5,974 nt of DNA from Angelakisella sp. GTDB lineage: Bacteria > Bacillota > Clostridia > Oscillospirales > Ruminococcaceae. Positions 1 to 5,765 of this stretch are shown here, piece after piece. The notes beneath the pieces were generated by a model. The model was not told the origin of the DNA. It searched no databases and worked only from the letters and a program-made list of their open reading frames with translations. A program made the translations under genes and the position numbers. Where the stretch lies: contig JAAWGY010000157.1 in the NCBI GenBank assembly GCA_022795575.1, forward strand, positions 1 to 5,974. The letters are read 5' to 3'. Numbering within the stretch: position 1 is the first letter of the stretch; each line of letters starts with the position of its first letter.

Positions 1-206
1 CCCCTTTGTGTCACTCTTTTTTTCCACTTTTCCCTTTTTGCACTTGCATTGTACATCCGCCGTAAGTTGTGCCGTTGTAAGACAAGCTGTCCGGGACCTG
101 TTCCCTTCCGGCGGGGCAAAGGACATCGCCGCCGCGGAACCCCCACAGACAAAGCCGGCGGGCGGGCCACGCGCCCCGCCGCCGGCCCTCCCCGGGCCGC
201 TTTGGG
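1..206. other. Non-coding upstream region
   Basis: I see no gene here. The open frames crossing it encode low-complexity Pro/Arg/Ala-rich peptides with no ribosome binding site. Positions 11-39 are T-rich on the + strand. A TACAAT box can be read on the - strand at 53-48, but it has no good -35 partner. It could mark a divergent gene lying outside the window or be chance. The right half is very GC-rich and contains the hairpin listed at 154-186. Confidence 0.4.
154..186. repeat. GC-rich inverted repeat upstream of the flavodoxin promoter
   Basis: GCCGGCGG (154-161) pairs perfectly with CCGCCGGC (179-186). After a bulged G162, CGGG (163-166) pairs with CCCG (175-178), giving 12 bp around an 8-base loop. 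No T-tract follows on either side, so it is not a standard terminator. It ends about 20 bases before the -35 region of the next promoter. In DNA this GC-rich, some chance pairing is expected and its role is unknown. Confidence 0.4.
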
Positions 207-236
207 CTGGCATCCTCCGCCCGCTTATGCTATAAT
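207..236 (+). promoter_or_regulatory. Extended -10 sigma-A-type promoter for the flavodoxin/HAD unit
   Basis: A perfect TATAAT lies at 231-236, preceded by TGC at 228-230, so the extended -10 motif TGnTATAAT is complete. CTGGCA at 207-212 matches four of six positions of the -35 consensus with an 18-base spacer; the extended -10 would compensate for a weak -35. The predicted transcription start is near 243. This leaves a leader of about 28 bases before the ATG at 271, including AGGAGG at 258-263. It is the clearest promoter in the window. Confidence 0.75.
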
Positions 237-250
237 TGGTACCGTACCAA
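236..250. promoter_or_regulatory. Palindromic candidate operator at the transcription start
   Basis: TTGGTAC (236-242) and GTACCAA (244-250) are perfect inverted repeats around a single central base, C243. The dyad begins on the last T of the -10 box and covers the predicted start site. A dimeric repressor bound here would block RNA polymerase. The transcript would also contain part of the dyad, but the stem is short, so a protein-binding site is likelier than an RNA structure. No regulator gene is visible nearby, so the binding protein is unknown. Confidence 0.5.
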
Positions 251-270
251 ATCTGACAGGAGGTTTTTGG

Positions 271-879
271 ATGAAAAAGCCCGTGATCGCCGTCGTCTTC
301 CACAGCGTCTGCGCCAACACCTACCTGATGGCCCGGGAGTACCGGGACGCCCTCCGGCATATGGGGGCGGAGGTGGTCTTCTACCGCCTCCATGACCCAG
401 GCTACGCCGCCACCGCCGACGCCTTCCCCGCCTCCCGGGAGTATAAAAGCGAGATACTGTCGGTAGAGGAGTTGAAGACCCCCGCCCAGGTGCTGGATTG
501 TGACGCCCTCTTTTTGGGGAGCCCCACCTACTTCGGCAACGTCTCCGCCCCGGTAAAGGCCTTTATTGACAGCCTTGTGGACTACTGGGTGGAGGCCAGG
601 CTGGCCGGCAAGTTCTTTGGCGGCTTTACCTCCGCCGGCACCCCCCAGGGGGGCGGCGACATCTGCCTACAGGCCCTTACCCACTTCGCCATGCACATGG
701 GGATGTGTGTCATCCCGGTGCCTTCGGTGGTGGCAGGGATGGTGCAGCCCGCCTACGGCATCTGCCACTGGTCGGGGGACCAATCGGACCAGCGCCTTGC
801 CCCGGGGGAACGGGAGGCCATCGCCAGCTACTGCGCCTTTGCCTACGGCATCATCAACCGAGGAGGAAACGAAGCATGA
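271..879 (+). CDS. Flavodoxin-fold NAD(P)H:quinone oxidoreductase-like protein (WrbA/NADPH-dependent FMN reductase type)
   Basis: A 202-residue cytosolic protein of the flavodoxin fold. In this family an FMN-binding protein reduces quinones or other small acceptors with NAD(P)H. The N-terminal strand (VIAVVF, residues 5-10) leads into a loop, HSVCANTY (11-18), at the place of the FMN phosphate-binding loop. The strong signature GSPTYFG (83-89), followed by a helix VSAPVKAFID, matches the flavin-contacting loop of WrbA-like proteins. FTSAGTPQGGG (119-129) is the second flavin loop typical of this group. Length fits the family (about 190-210). The start at 271 is set by AGGAGG at 258-263, seven bases upstream, and by the promoter just before it; longer in-frame extensions run through the promoter and are rejected. 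The phosphate loop departs from the usual S/T-x-T-G-N-T. The ATG of the downstream HAD gene overlaps its stop, so the two are probably co-translated. The fold is secure, the substrate is not. Confidence 0.85.
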   Translation: MKKPVIAVVFHSVCANTYLMAREYRDALRHMGAEVVFYRLHDPGYAATADAFPASREYKSEILSVEELKTPAQVLDCDALFLGSPTYFGNVSAPVKAFIDSLVDYWVEARLAGKFFGGFTSAGTPQGGGDICLQALTHFAMHMGMCVIPVPSVVAGMVQPAYGICHWSGDQSDQRLAPGEREAIASYCAFAYGIINRGGNEA

Positions 880-1538
880 GCTACCGCCTGTTTATCTTTG
901 ACCTGGACGGCACCCTGGTGGATACCTCCCCCGGCATTATGGCCACGGTGCGTTATGTGGAACAGACCATGGGCATCCCCCCCATCCCGGAGGAGCAGCT
1001 GCGGCGGTTTATCGGCCCGCCCCTGGAGCCCTCCTTTATGCGGTACCACAAGGCCACCCAGGAGCAGGCCCGGGCGATGGTGGCCTGCTACCGGGAGCGG
1101 TACGGCGTCACCGGGGTGGGGGAGGCCGCCGTCTACCCCGGCATCCCGGAGATCCTGGACGCCATCGACGCCGCCGGCGCCGTCTCCGCCGTGGCCACCC
1201 TGAAGCACTACACCATGGCGGAAAAGTCGCTGGCCCGGTTCGGCCTTACCCACCGCTTTGCCGCCACCGCCATGGGCCAGGATTCCCACCCCTCCAAGGC
1301 CCAGCTCATCCGCCAGGTGATGGCGGAGCTCCGGTGGGAGGACCCCCGTACCGCGGTGATGATCGGCGACAGCCGGTACGACGGGGAGGGGGCCCTGGAG
1401 GCGGGGGTGGACTTTGTCCCCCTCACCTATGGCTTTGGTTTTGCCGACCCCGGGAGCCTGGACGGCCTGCCCACCGTCTTTACCGCCCACACCCCCCAGG
1501 AGCTGGTGGAGTTTGTCCAAACCAGCCTGAGGACCTAA
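876..1538 (+). CDS. HAD superfamily hydrolase, subfamily IA (phosphoglycolate phosphatase-like)
   Basis: A 220-residue cytosolic phosphatase of the haloacid dehalogenase superfamily, which acts through an aspartyl-phosphate intermediate and Mg2+. Motif I is DLDGTLVDT with nucleophile Asp9 and general acid Asp11. Motif II is the Thr of VATLK (Thr108). The motif III lysine is Lys141 in SHPSKAQLI. Motif IV is IGDSRYDGEGA with Asp165 and Asp169. A helical cap fills roughly residues 15-85, including the IGPPLEPSF segment typical of Gph-like proteins in Clostridia. All catalytic residues are present and the length is normal. The start at 876 overlaps the previous stop (ATGA) and has AGGAGG at 861-866. 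The family includes phosphoglycolate phosphatase, pyrophosphatases and nucleotidases; the substrate cannot be told from sequence, so no gene symbol is given. Pairing with a flavoprotein may reflect only shared housekeeping expression. Confidence 0.88.
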   Translation: MSYRLFIFDLDGTLVDTSPGIMATVRYVEQTMGIPPIPEEQLRRFIGPPLEPSFMRYHKATQEQARAMVACYRERYGVTGVGEAAVYPGIPEILDAIDAAGAVSAVATLKHYTMAEKSLARFGLTHRFAATAMGQDSHPSKAQLIRQVMAELRWEDPRTAVMIGDSRYDGEGALEAGVDFVPLTYGFGFADPGSLDGLPTVFTAHTPQELVEFVQTSLRT

Positions 1539-1574
1539 ACAGGCCGTGCCCATGGGGCTGTCCCGCTTTTTTTT
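1539..1574 (+). terminator. Probable intrinsic terminator after the HAD gene
   Basis: Directly after the stop codon, ACAG (1539-1542) pairs with CTGT (1558-1561). The stem continues with CC (1544-1545) on GG (1556-1557) across a bulged G1543. A run of eight T follows at 1567-1574. The stem is short and five bases separate it from the T-tract, so this is weaker than the other two terminators here. Its position between two units supports it. Confidence 0.45.
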
Positions 1575-1612
1575 CCCTCCCGCTGCAATAAAACCGGATA
1601 GACCAGCGTTCT

Positions 1613-1618
1613 TATAGT
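1613..1618 (+). promoter_or_regulatory. Possible -10 box for the lipoprotein-prmA-rsmE-carboxypeptidase operon
   Basis: TATAGT matches the -10 consensus at five of six positions and lies 39 bases before the lipoprotein start. No convincing -35 is found 16-18 bases upstream and there is no TG extension. The preceding terminator and the 119-base gap make a promoter here likely, but this exact site is uncertain. AGTCA (1616-1620) and TGACT (1639-1643) form a short inverted repeat around the expected start, which could be chance. Confidence 0.3.
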
Positions 1619-1657
1619 CAGGTACACCAAACGGCTTTTGACTGAAAGGAGCGCTCT

Positions 1658-2134
1658 ATGCTGTATCGTATGCTGTCTGTCCTGCTATCCGCCCTTCTCC
1701 TCCTGTCCCTGGCTGCCTGCGGCCCCGGCAAGACCCCGCCGGACACCAGCGCTCCGTCCTCTGCCCCGGGGGGTCCCACCTCGGAGGCCTCCACCCCGGA
1801 AGCCCCCGGCGGCATCGACCCGGCGGCGGTTGTGGCGGTGGAGGAGGCGGTCCGGCTCTACCAAAGCGGCACCACCCCCGAAAACGCCACCCAGCTGCCG
1901 GAGGGGTTTGTCTTCCCGGAGGTTCTGGACTGGGACAGTATCTCGGCGATCCCGGGCGGTGAGAACGGAGGCCTGAAAATTTCTGTGCCCTCTGTTTCCA
2001 TGGCGTCCCCCAGGGGGAACGTCACCATCACCGGCCAGGAGTACGCGGAGTTCTGGTGGGACGGCAGCGCCTTAATGACGGTGTCGTTCCGGCTGGCCCG
2101 CAGCGAGACCGTCATCCCCGGCAGAGAGTGGTGA
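1658..2134 (+). CDS. Small secreted lipoprotein of unknown function
   Basis: A 158-residue predicted lipoprotein. Residues 1-20 form a signal peptide (one Arg, then a Leu/Ala/Ser-rich core) ending in the lipobox LAAC. Cys21 would be lipidated after signal peptidase II cleavage and the mature protein anchored to the outer face of the membrane. Residues 22-52 are a flexible Pro/Ser/Thr/Gly linker. The remaining part (about 53-158) is a small domain with a helix around VVAVEEAVRLY and a strand-rich C-terminal half containing SVSMASPRGNVTITGQEYAEFWWDG. I do not recognise the family. The start at 1658 is supported by AAAGGAG at 1645-1651, six bases upstream; Met5 is a weaker alternative. The prmA ATG lies 44 bases after the stop with no terminator between, so it probably heads that operon. 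Its acidic, aromatic C-terminal domain might bind a ligand or envelope partner, but nothing shows this. Confidence 0.75.
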   Translation: MLYRMLSVLLSALLLLSLAACGPGKTPPDTSAPSSAPGGPTSEASTPEAPGGIDPAAVVAVEEAVRLYQSGTTPENATQLPEGFVFPEVLDWDSISAIPGGENGGLKISVPSVSMASPRGNVTITGQEYAEFWWDGSALMTVSFRLARSETVIPGREW

Positions 2135-2178
2135 AACCCTCTCTGTCCCATTCTTTTGACAAGGAGTGTTCACCGACC

Positions 2179-3117
2179 ATGGACTGGACCGACGTACAAA
2201 TCTCCGTCCCCGCAAAGGACATCGACACCGCCGCCGCCATCGCCCAGATGGTGGTGCCCTACGGCATCTACATCGAGGACTACTCGGACATGGTGGAGGC
2301 GGTGCCCCAGATCGCCCACATCGACCTCATCGACGAGGCGCTGCTGGCCCGGAGCCGGGATACCGCCATCATCCACATCTACATCAGCCCGGAGCAGAGC
2401 CCCGGCGAGGCCGTGGCCTACCTTGCCGCCCGGCTGGACCAGGAGCCCATCCCCTACACCGTGGATACCAGCGCGGTAAAGGAGGAGGAGTGGGCCACCA
2501 CCTGGAAGGACTACTATCATCCCACCAAAATCGGCCGCCGGCTGGTGGTCTGCCCCACCTGGGAGGAATATACTGTAGGGGAGGGGGAGGTGGTGCTGCG
2601 GCTGGACCCCGGCATGGCCTTTGGCACCGGCACCCACCACACCACCCGCCTCTGCGCCGGGATGCTGGAGGAGGCCGTCACCCCCGGCTGCCGCCTGCTG
2701 GATATGGGCACCGGCAGCGGCATCCTTTCCATCGCCGCCCTGCTGCTGGGGGCCAGGGAAGCGGTGGGGGTGGATATCGACCCGGTGGCGGTGCGCACCG
2801 CCGGGGAAAACGCCGCCCTCAACGGCTTTGGCCCGGACCGGTTTACCCCCCTCTGCGGGGAGCTGGTCCACGACAGGGCGCTGGCGGGGCGGATCGGCGG
2901 CGGGTTTGACGTCATCGCCGCCAACATCGTGGCCGACGTCATCATCGCCGTTGCCCCCACCTTCCCCCGGCACCTGCGGCCCGGCGGGGTGGTGATCTGC
3001 TCCGGCATCATCCTCCCCCGGCGGGAGGAGGTGCTGGCCGCCCTGGCCGCCCAGGGCATCACGGTGGAGCGGGTGGAGGAGGCCGACGGCTGGTGCGCCA
3101 TCCGGGGGCGGCTGTAA
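2179..3117 (+). CDS. prmA: Ribosomal protein L11 methyltransferase PrmA
   Basis: A 312-residue SAM-dependent methyltransferase that trimethylates ribosomal protein L11. The N-terminal substrate-recognition domain occupies about residues 1-95. Next come the family signature EEEWATTWKDYYHP (102-115) and LDPGMAFGTGTHHTT (142-156), the latter a hallmark of PrmA. The Rossmann SAM-binding motif I is LLDMGTGSGILSIAA (173-187), the acidic SAM-ribose residue lies in VGVDIDP (196-202), and IAANIVADV (246-254) matches the conserved catalytic-loop region. Length is at the upper end of normal (about 290-315). The start at 2179 follows AAGGAG at 2161-2166 with a rather long 12-base gap; residue 1 begins the expected DWTDVQISVP strand, so no nearer start is better. 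The rsmE start codon overlaps its stop (TAATG), indicating translational coupling. prmA followed by rsmE is a common Firmicute order, often near dnaJ, which is not in this window. Confidence 0.95.
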   Translation: MDWTDVQISVPAKDIDTAAAIAQMVVPYGIYIEDYSDMVEAVPQIAHIDLIDEALLARSRDTAIIHIYISPEQSPGEAVAYLAARLDQEPIPYTVDTSAVKEEEWATTWKDYYHPTKIGRRLVVCPTWEEYTVGEGEVVLRLDPGMAFGTGTHHTTRLCAGMLEEAVTPGCRLLDMGTGSGILSIAALLLGAREAVGVDIDPVAVRTAGENAALNGFGPDRFTPLCGELVHDRALAGRIGGGFDVIAANIVADVIIAVAPTFPRHLRPGGVVICSGIILPRREEVLAALAAQGITVERVEEADGWCAIRGRL

Positions 3118-3845
3118 TGCCCCGGTTCTTTCTCCCCGACCTCTCCGGGGACACGGTAGCCATCGCCGGGGAGGAGGGGCGGCACATCGCCGGCAGTCTC
3201 CGGTGCCGGCCGGGGGACAGCCTGGAGCTCTGCGACGGCCGTGGCACCGACGCCGACGCCGTCATCCGGGACATCGCCGGGGGCACCGTAACGGCGGAGA
3301 TCACCGCCCGGCGCCCCAGCCGGTCGGAGCTCCCCTGCCGCGTCACCCTCTACCAGGCCCTGCCCAAGGGGGATAAGCTGGAGCTCATCGTCCAAAAGGC
3401 GGTGGAGTTGGGGGTTTTTGCCGTGGTGCCGGTGCTCGCCAGCCGGTGCGTCTCCCGCCCCGACCGCCGGGGGATGGATAAAAAGCGGGAGCGGCTGGAG
3501 CGGATCGCCCGGGAGGCGGCGGGACAGTCGGGCCGGGGGATCGTCCCGGCGGTGGAGCCGCTGCTCCCCCTCCGGGAGGCGCTGGACCGGATGGCCCAAA
3601 GCCCCTGCCCCATCCTCTTTTACGAAAGGGCGGTCCGCCCCCTTGGGGAGCTGCTGGCCCCCCGCCCGGCGGAGATCGCCATCCTGATTGGGGCGGAGGG
3701 GGGCTTTTCCCCGGAGGAGGCCGGCCAGGCCGCGGCGGCGGGGCTGGCGGTCTGCACCATGGGCCCCCGGATCCTCCGGTGCGAGACGGCCCCCCTCTAC
3801 GCCCTTTCCGCCATCGGCTACACCTACGAAAACCTGCATCCATAG
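3117..3845 (+). CDS. rsmE: 16S rRNA (uracil-1498-N3) methyltransferase RsmE
   Basis: A 242-residue SPOUT-class methyltransferase that makes m3U1498 in 16S rRNA of the assembled 30S subunit. Residues 1-70 are the PUA-like RNA-binding domain, opening with the typical PRFFLP. The knotted catalytic domain shows YQALPKGDKLELIVQKAVEL (79-98), SRCVSR (109-114) and REAAGQSGR (132-140). The SAM-binding loops are IGAEGGFSPEE (191-201) and MGPRILRCETA (215-225). Most relatives have LRTETA, so Cys222 replaces a usual Thr. The start is the ATG overlapping the prmA stop by one base; no separate strong ribosome binding site is evident, so coupled re-initiation is likely. Length is normal. The last five codons and the stop (from 3831) lie inside a repeat also found at 5821-5875, so the extreme C-terminus ENLHP may come from that repeat. 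Confidence 0.95.
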   Translation: MPRFFLPDLSGDTVAIAGEEGRHIAGSLRCRPGDSLELCDGRGTDADAVIRDIAGGTVTAEITARRPSRSELPCRVTLYQALPKGDKLELIVQKAVELGVFAVVPVLASRCVSRPDRRGMDKKRERLERIAREAAGQSGRGIVPAVEPLLPLREALDRMAQSPCPILFYERAVRPLGELLAPRPAEIAILIGAEGGFSPEEAGQAAAAGLAVCTMGPRILRCETAPLYALSAIGYTYENLHP

Positions 3846-3887
3846 CCGGATGACACCGCAGGGCAGGGGCCTTCGCGCCCTGCCTGC
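3831..3887. repeat. Structured intergenic repeat, copy A, overlapping the rsmE end
   Basis: Positions 3831-3853 match 5821-5843 at 20 of 23 bases, and all three differences are transitions. Similarity continues with small indels to a shared CGCCCTG at 3876-3882. The 3' half folds into a hairpin: GCAG (3858-3861) with CTGC (3884-3887), bulged G3862, then GCAGGG (3863-3868) with CCCTGC (3878-3883), around a 9-base loop containing TTCG. No T-tract follows, so it is not a classic terminator; it could stabilise an mRNA 3' end or attenuate read-through to the carboxypeptidase gene. The first 15 bases are rsmE coding sequence and stop. Confidence 0.6.
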
Positions 3888-3920
3888 GCACCTACGAGAA
3901 CCAGAAATGAGGCGATGACC

Positions 3921-4766
3921 ATGTCAAAGAAGAAAAGGCTGGCGGCAAAATACCGCGCCCGCCGGATTGCTTTTGCGCTGCTGCTCCTGCTGCTGCTGGC
4001 GCTGGGGGCCTTTGGCCTCTGGCGGCTGCTAAGCCGGGCGGAGGCCGGGCCGGAGAGCTCCTCCGGCAGCGGCAGCTCCGGTTCCCAGTCCCTGCCGCCG
4101 GCGACCCAGACCGGCGGGGAGCCGGAGGAGGGCATCTCCCGGCCCGACCTGGACCCGGCCCCGGTGGAGCCCCAGGGCCCGGTGATCGACAAGGACGACT
4201 GGCGGCTGGTGCTCATCAACCCCACCCACGCCATCGAAAAGGAGCTGGACATCGAGTTTGACGAGGTGAACGGCTACAAATTTGACAAGCGGGTGGCGGG
4301 CAAGGTGCGGGAGCTCATCGCCGCCGCCAAGGAGGACGGCTACAGCCTGGCCATCGTCTCCGGCTACCGCACCATGGACCGCAGCCGGATGCTTTACGCC
4401 AACAAGGTGGCGGAGTACCAGGCCATGGGCTACGACGAGGCCACCGCCAAGGTGGAGGCGGCCAGATGGGTGGCCCCCCCCGGCACCAGCGAGCACCACT
4501 CCGGCCTTGCCATGGACATCGTCTCCGGGGACTACTACACCAAGTACAACGACCTGGTGGAGGCCTTCGAAAACGAGCCGGAGGCGGTTTGGCTCAAGGA
4601 AAACTGCGCGCGGTTCGGGTTTGTGCTGCGGTTCCCCAAGGATAAGACCGACATCACCGGCATCAACTTTGAGCCCTGGCACTTCCGGTACGTGGGGGAG
4701 GAGCACGCCCAGGTGATTATGGAGCAGGGGCTCTGCCTGGAGGAGTACCTGGGGGTGCTGGACTGA
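3921..4766 (+). CDS. Membrane-anchored D-alanyl-D-alanine carboxypeptidase, VanY/peptidase M15B family
   Basis: A 281-residue zinc peptidase that would remove the terminal D-Ala from peptidoglycan stem peptides on the outer surface. A basic N-terminus (SKKKRLAAKYRARR) precedes one membrane helix at about 16-37 that acts as an uncleaved anchor. Residues 38-80 form a Ser/Gly/Pro/Glu linker across the wall zone. The M15 domain follows: SGYR (147-150), the zinc-site motif SEHHSGLAMD (190-199) with ligands His192 and Asp199, and EPWHFRYVG (251-259) with catalytic Glu251 and third ligand His254. All key residues are present. ATG 3921 is preferred because the weak TGAGG at 3908-3912 is then eight bases away; ATG 3915, two codons earlier, is only two bases from it. 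It is the last gene before the terminator at 4789. No vanR, vanS, vanH, vanA or vanX lies nearby, so this is better read as wall remodelling than glycopeptide resistance. Confidence 0.9.
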   Translation: MSKKKRLAAKYRARRIAFALLLLLLLALGAFGLWRLLSRAEAGPESSSGSGSSGSQSLPPATQTGGEPEEGISRPDLDPAPVEPQGPVIDKDDWRLVLINPTHAIEKELDIEFDEVNGYKFDKRVAGKVRELIAAAKEDGYSLAIVSGYRTMDRSRMLYANKVAEYQAMGYDEATAKVEAARWVAPPGTSEHHSGLAMDIVSGDYYTKYNDLVEAFENEPEAVWLKENCARFGFVLRFPKDKTDITGINFEPWHFRYVGEEHAQVIMEQGLCLEEYLGVLD

Positions 4767-4788
4767 ACCGGCGCTGAAAACAATTTGT

Positions 4789-4836
4789 AAAAGAGAACCT
4801 GCGCAATACTTTTCGTATTGCGCAGGTTCTCTTTTT
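4789..4836. terminator. Bidirectional intrinsic terminator between convergent genes
   Basis: A perfect 21-bp stem: 4789-4809 is the exact reverse complement of 4815-4835, with loop TTTTC at 4810-4814. The stem begins with an A-run and ends with a T-run (4832-4836), so both transcripts end in U. It lies 22 bases after the carboxypeptidase stop and 18 bases beyond the stop of the convergent - strand gene, and so serves both. Its apical seven base pairs, GCAATAC/GTATTGC, recur in the terminator at 5881. Confidence 0.95.
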
Positions 4837-4854
4837 GGGGGCTTGGGGCGGGGA

Positions 4855-5742
4855 TCATTCCCCGGTTTCCTCCGTCTTCCACCTTTCGGCCAGCAGGATA
4901 TCGGGCCAGCGGTCCTTTGCCAGGTCGTGGATAAAGTAGAGAAGGTTCCCCACGGCAAAGCTGTGGGCATAGACGGTGTCATTGGTGATCCGGTTCTTCT
5001 TTACCAGGAAGGCGGCGGAAAGCTCCTCCTCCCAGCTGTCAAAGGGCGGCGGGAGCTTTCCGGAGCACCAGTCGCTGAAAAAGGTGTGCTCGTCCCCGTA
5101 GCGGAAGTCACCCCGGGTCCTGGCGGCCTCGTAGTCCTGGGCCAGCTGGTCCACCCGGCGGTAGAGGGCCCACACCGCCCCCTGGTCCGCTTCCGGCCAC
5201 TTCTCCCGGAGGAAGAGCCGCGCCAGCCGGTGGGCGTGGCCCTGCTCCTTGTCCACCCAGCGCTGCTGCTGGCGGCAGGCGGCAAAAAGGGCTTCCTCGC
5301 TCTGGCGGTACCACTCCCCCACCTGCTCCAGCCCGGAAAGGAGGCTGGCCCTGTCGTTCTCCACGACAAACCAGGGGGAGGTAAGCCGAGCCTTTGCCGG
5401 AACGGTCATCAACCGGCTGTAATATCCGTTATTCAAAATACGGTAGGTACACTGCGCAATGTCGTAGCTGTGGCGCAGGTAGCCGGCGAACACCTCCGCC
5501 ACCCGCAGAAGGATCTGTCCCTTCACAAACCCCCGCTGAAGCCGGAGGTGCCAGAAGCAGCCCTCTTCCCCCTCCCTGACAAAAGGATATTCGGAGCCCT
5601 TTACCTCCCCGTGGGTGTCGTCCCATAGGATGAGGACGGTGCCGTTCGCAAAGCTTTTGGGGGGGAGGTCGGGCAGAAACTCCCCCAGCCCCCCCGCCCC
5701 AAAGCTCAGGATATCCTTCTTGCAGTTGATGCAGCGCTTCAT
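4855..5742 (-). CDS. Uncharacterised 295-residue protein with an N-terminal CxxC
   Basis: I do not recognise this family. The protein begins MKRCINCKKD, so Cys4 and Cys7 form one CxxC knuckle with a following basic pair, but there is no clear second CxxC to complete a zinc ribbon; other cysteines (62, 98, 146, 216) are scattered. Residues 15-75 look strand-rich with many Gly and aromatic residues (TVLILWDDTHGEV). From about 76 onward the chain looks mostly helical, with acidic and Trp/Tyr-rich segments such as SLLSGLEQVGEWYRQSEEAL (134-153). There is no signal peptide or clear membrane helix, so it is probably cytosolic. The start is ATG at 5742; an adjacent TTG at 5745 is possible, and a purine-rich AAGGAAGGGGG (5760-5750) lies just upstream. 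Amino-acid balance strongly favours this strand over the Pro/Gly/Val-rich frame opposite. It is a single-gene unit, bounded by the terminators at 4789 and 5881, with a candidate promoter at 5857-5829. Confidence 0.8.
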   Translation of the reverse strand: MKRCINCKKDILSFGAGGLGEFLPDLPPKSFANGTVLILWDDTHGEVKGSEYPFVREGEEGCFWHLRLQRGFVKGQILLRVAEVFAGYLRHSYDIAQCTYRILNNGYYSRLMTVPAKARLTSPWFVVENDRASLLSGLEQVGEWYRQSEEALFAACRQQQRWVDKEQGHAHRLARLFLREKWPEADQGAVWALYRRVDQLAQDYEAARTRGDFRYGDEHTFFSDWCSGKLPPPFDSWEEELSAAFLVKKNRITNDTVYAHSFAVGNLLYFIHDLAKDRWPDILLAERWKTEETGE

Positions 5743-5765
5743 CAAAAGGCCCCCTTCCTTCCCGA

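Noticed and set aside
48..53. Divergent - strand promoter (TACAAT)
   Set aside because: No -35 match at 16-18 bases, no TG extension, and no gene start visible before the window edge.
49..270. N-terminal extension of the flavodoxin gene to 49
   Set aside because: The extension crosses the promoter and operator-like palindrome, is Arg/Pro-rich, and ignores the strong AGGAGG before the ATG at 271.
843..1553. Long - strand open frame of 236 codons opposite the HAD gene
   Set aside because: A Gly/His-rich shadow of a gene whose catalytic motifs are all intact on the + strand.
2517..3839. Long - strand open frame of 440 codons opposite prmA and rsmE
   Set aside because: It lies antisense to two well-conserved genes and encodes Pro/Gly/Arg/Ala-rich sequence with no motif. 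Long antisense frames are expected where third codon positions are GC-rich.
3858..3887. Terminator between rsmE and the carboxypeptidase gene
   Set aside because: The hairpin is good but no T-tract follows; the next bases are GC-rich. It is treated as a repeat hairpin, and the operon is assumed to continue.
3921..4766. Part of a vancomycin-resistance cluster
   Set aside because: The protein is VanY-family, but no ligase, dehydrogenase, VanX or two-component regulator is nearby, and its neighbours are rRNA/ribosomal methyltransferases.
4843..5628. + strand open frame of 261 codons opposite the orphan gene
   Set aside because: It starts inside the terminator-side spacer with no ribosome binding site and is Pro/Gly/Val/Leu-rich. 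The - strand frame has a balanced, protein-like composition and a suitable start.
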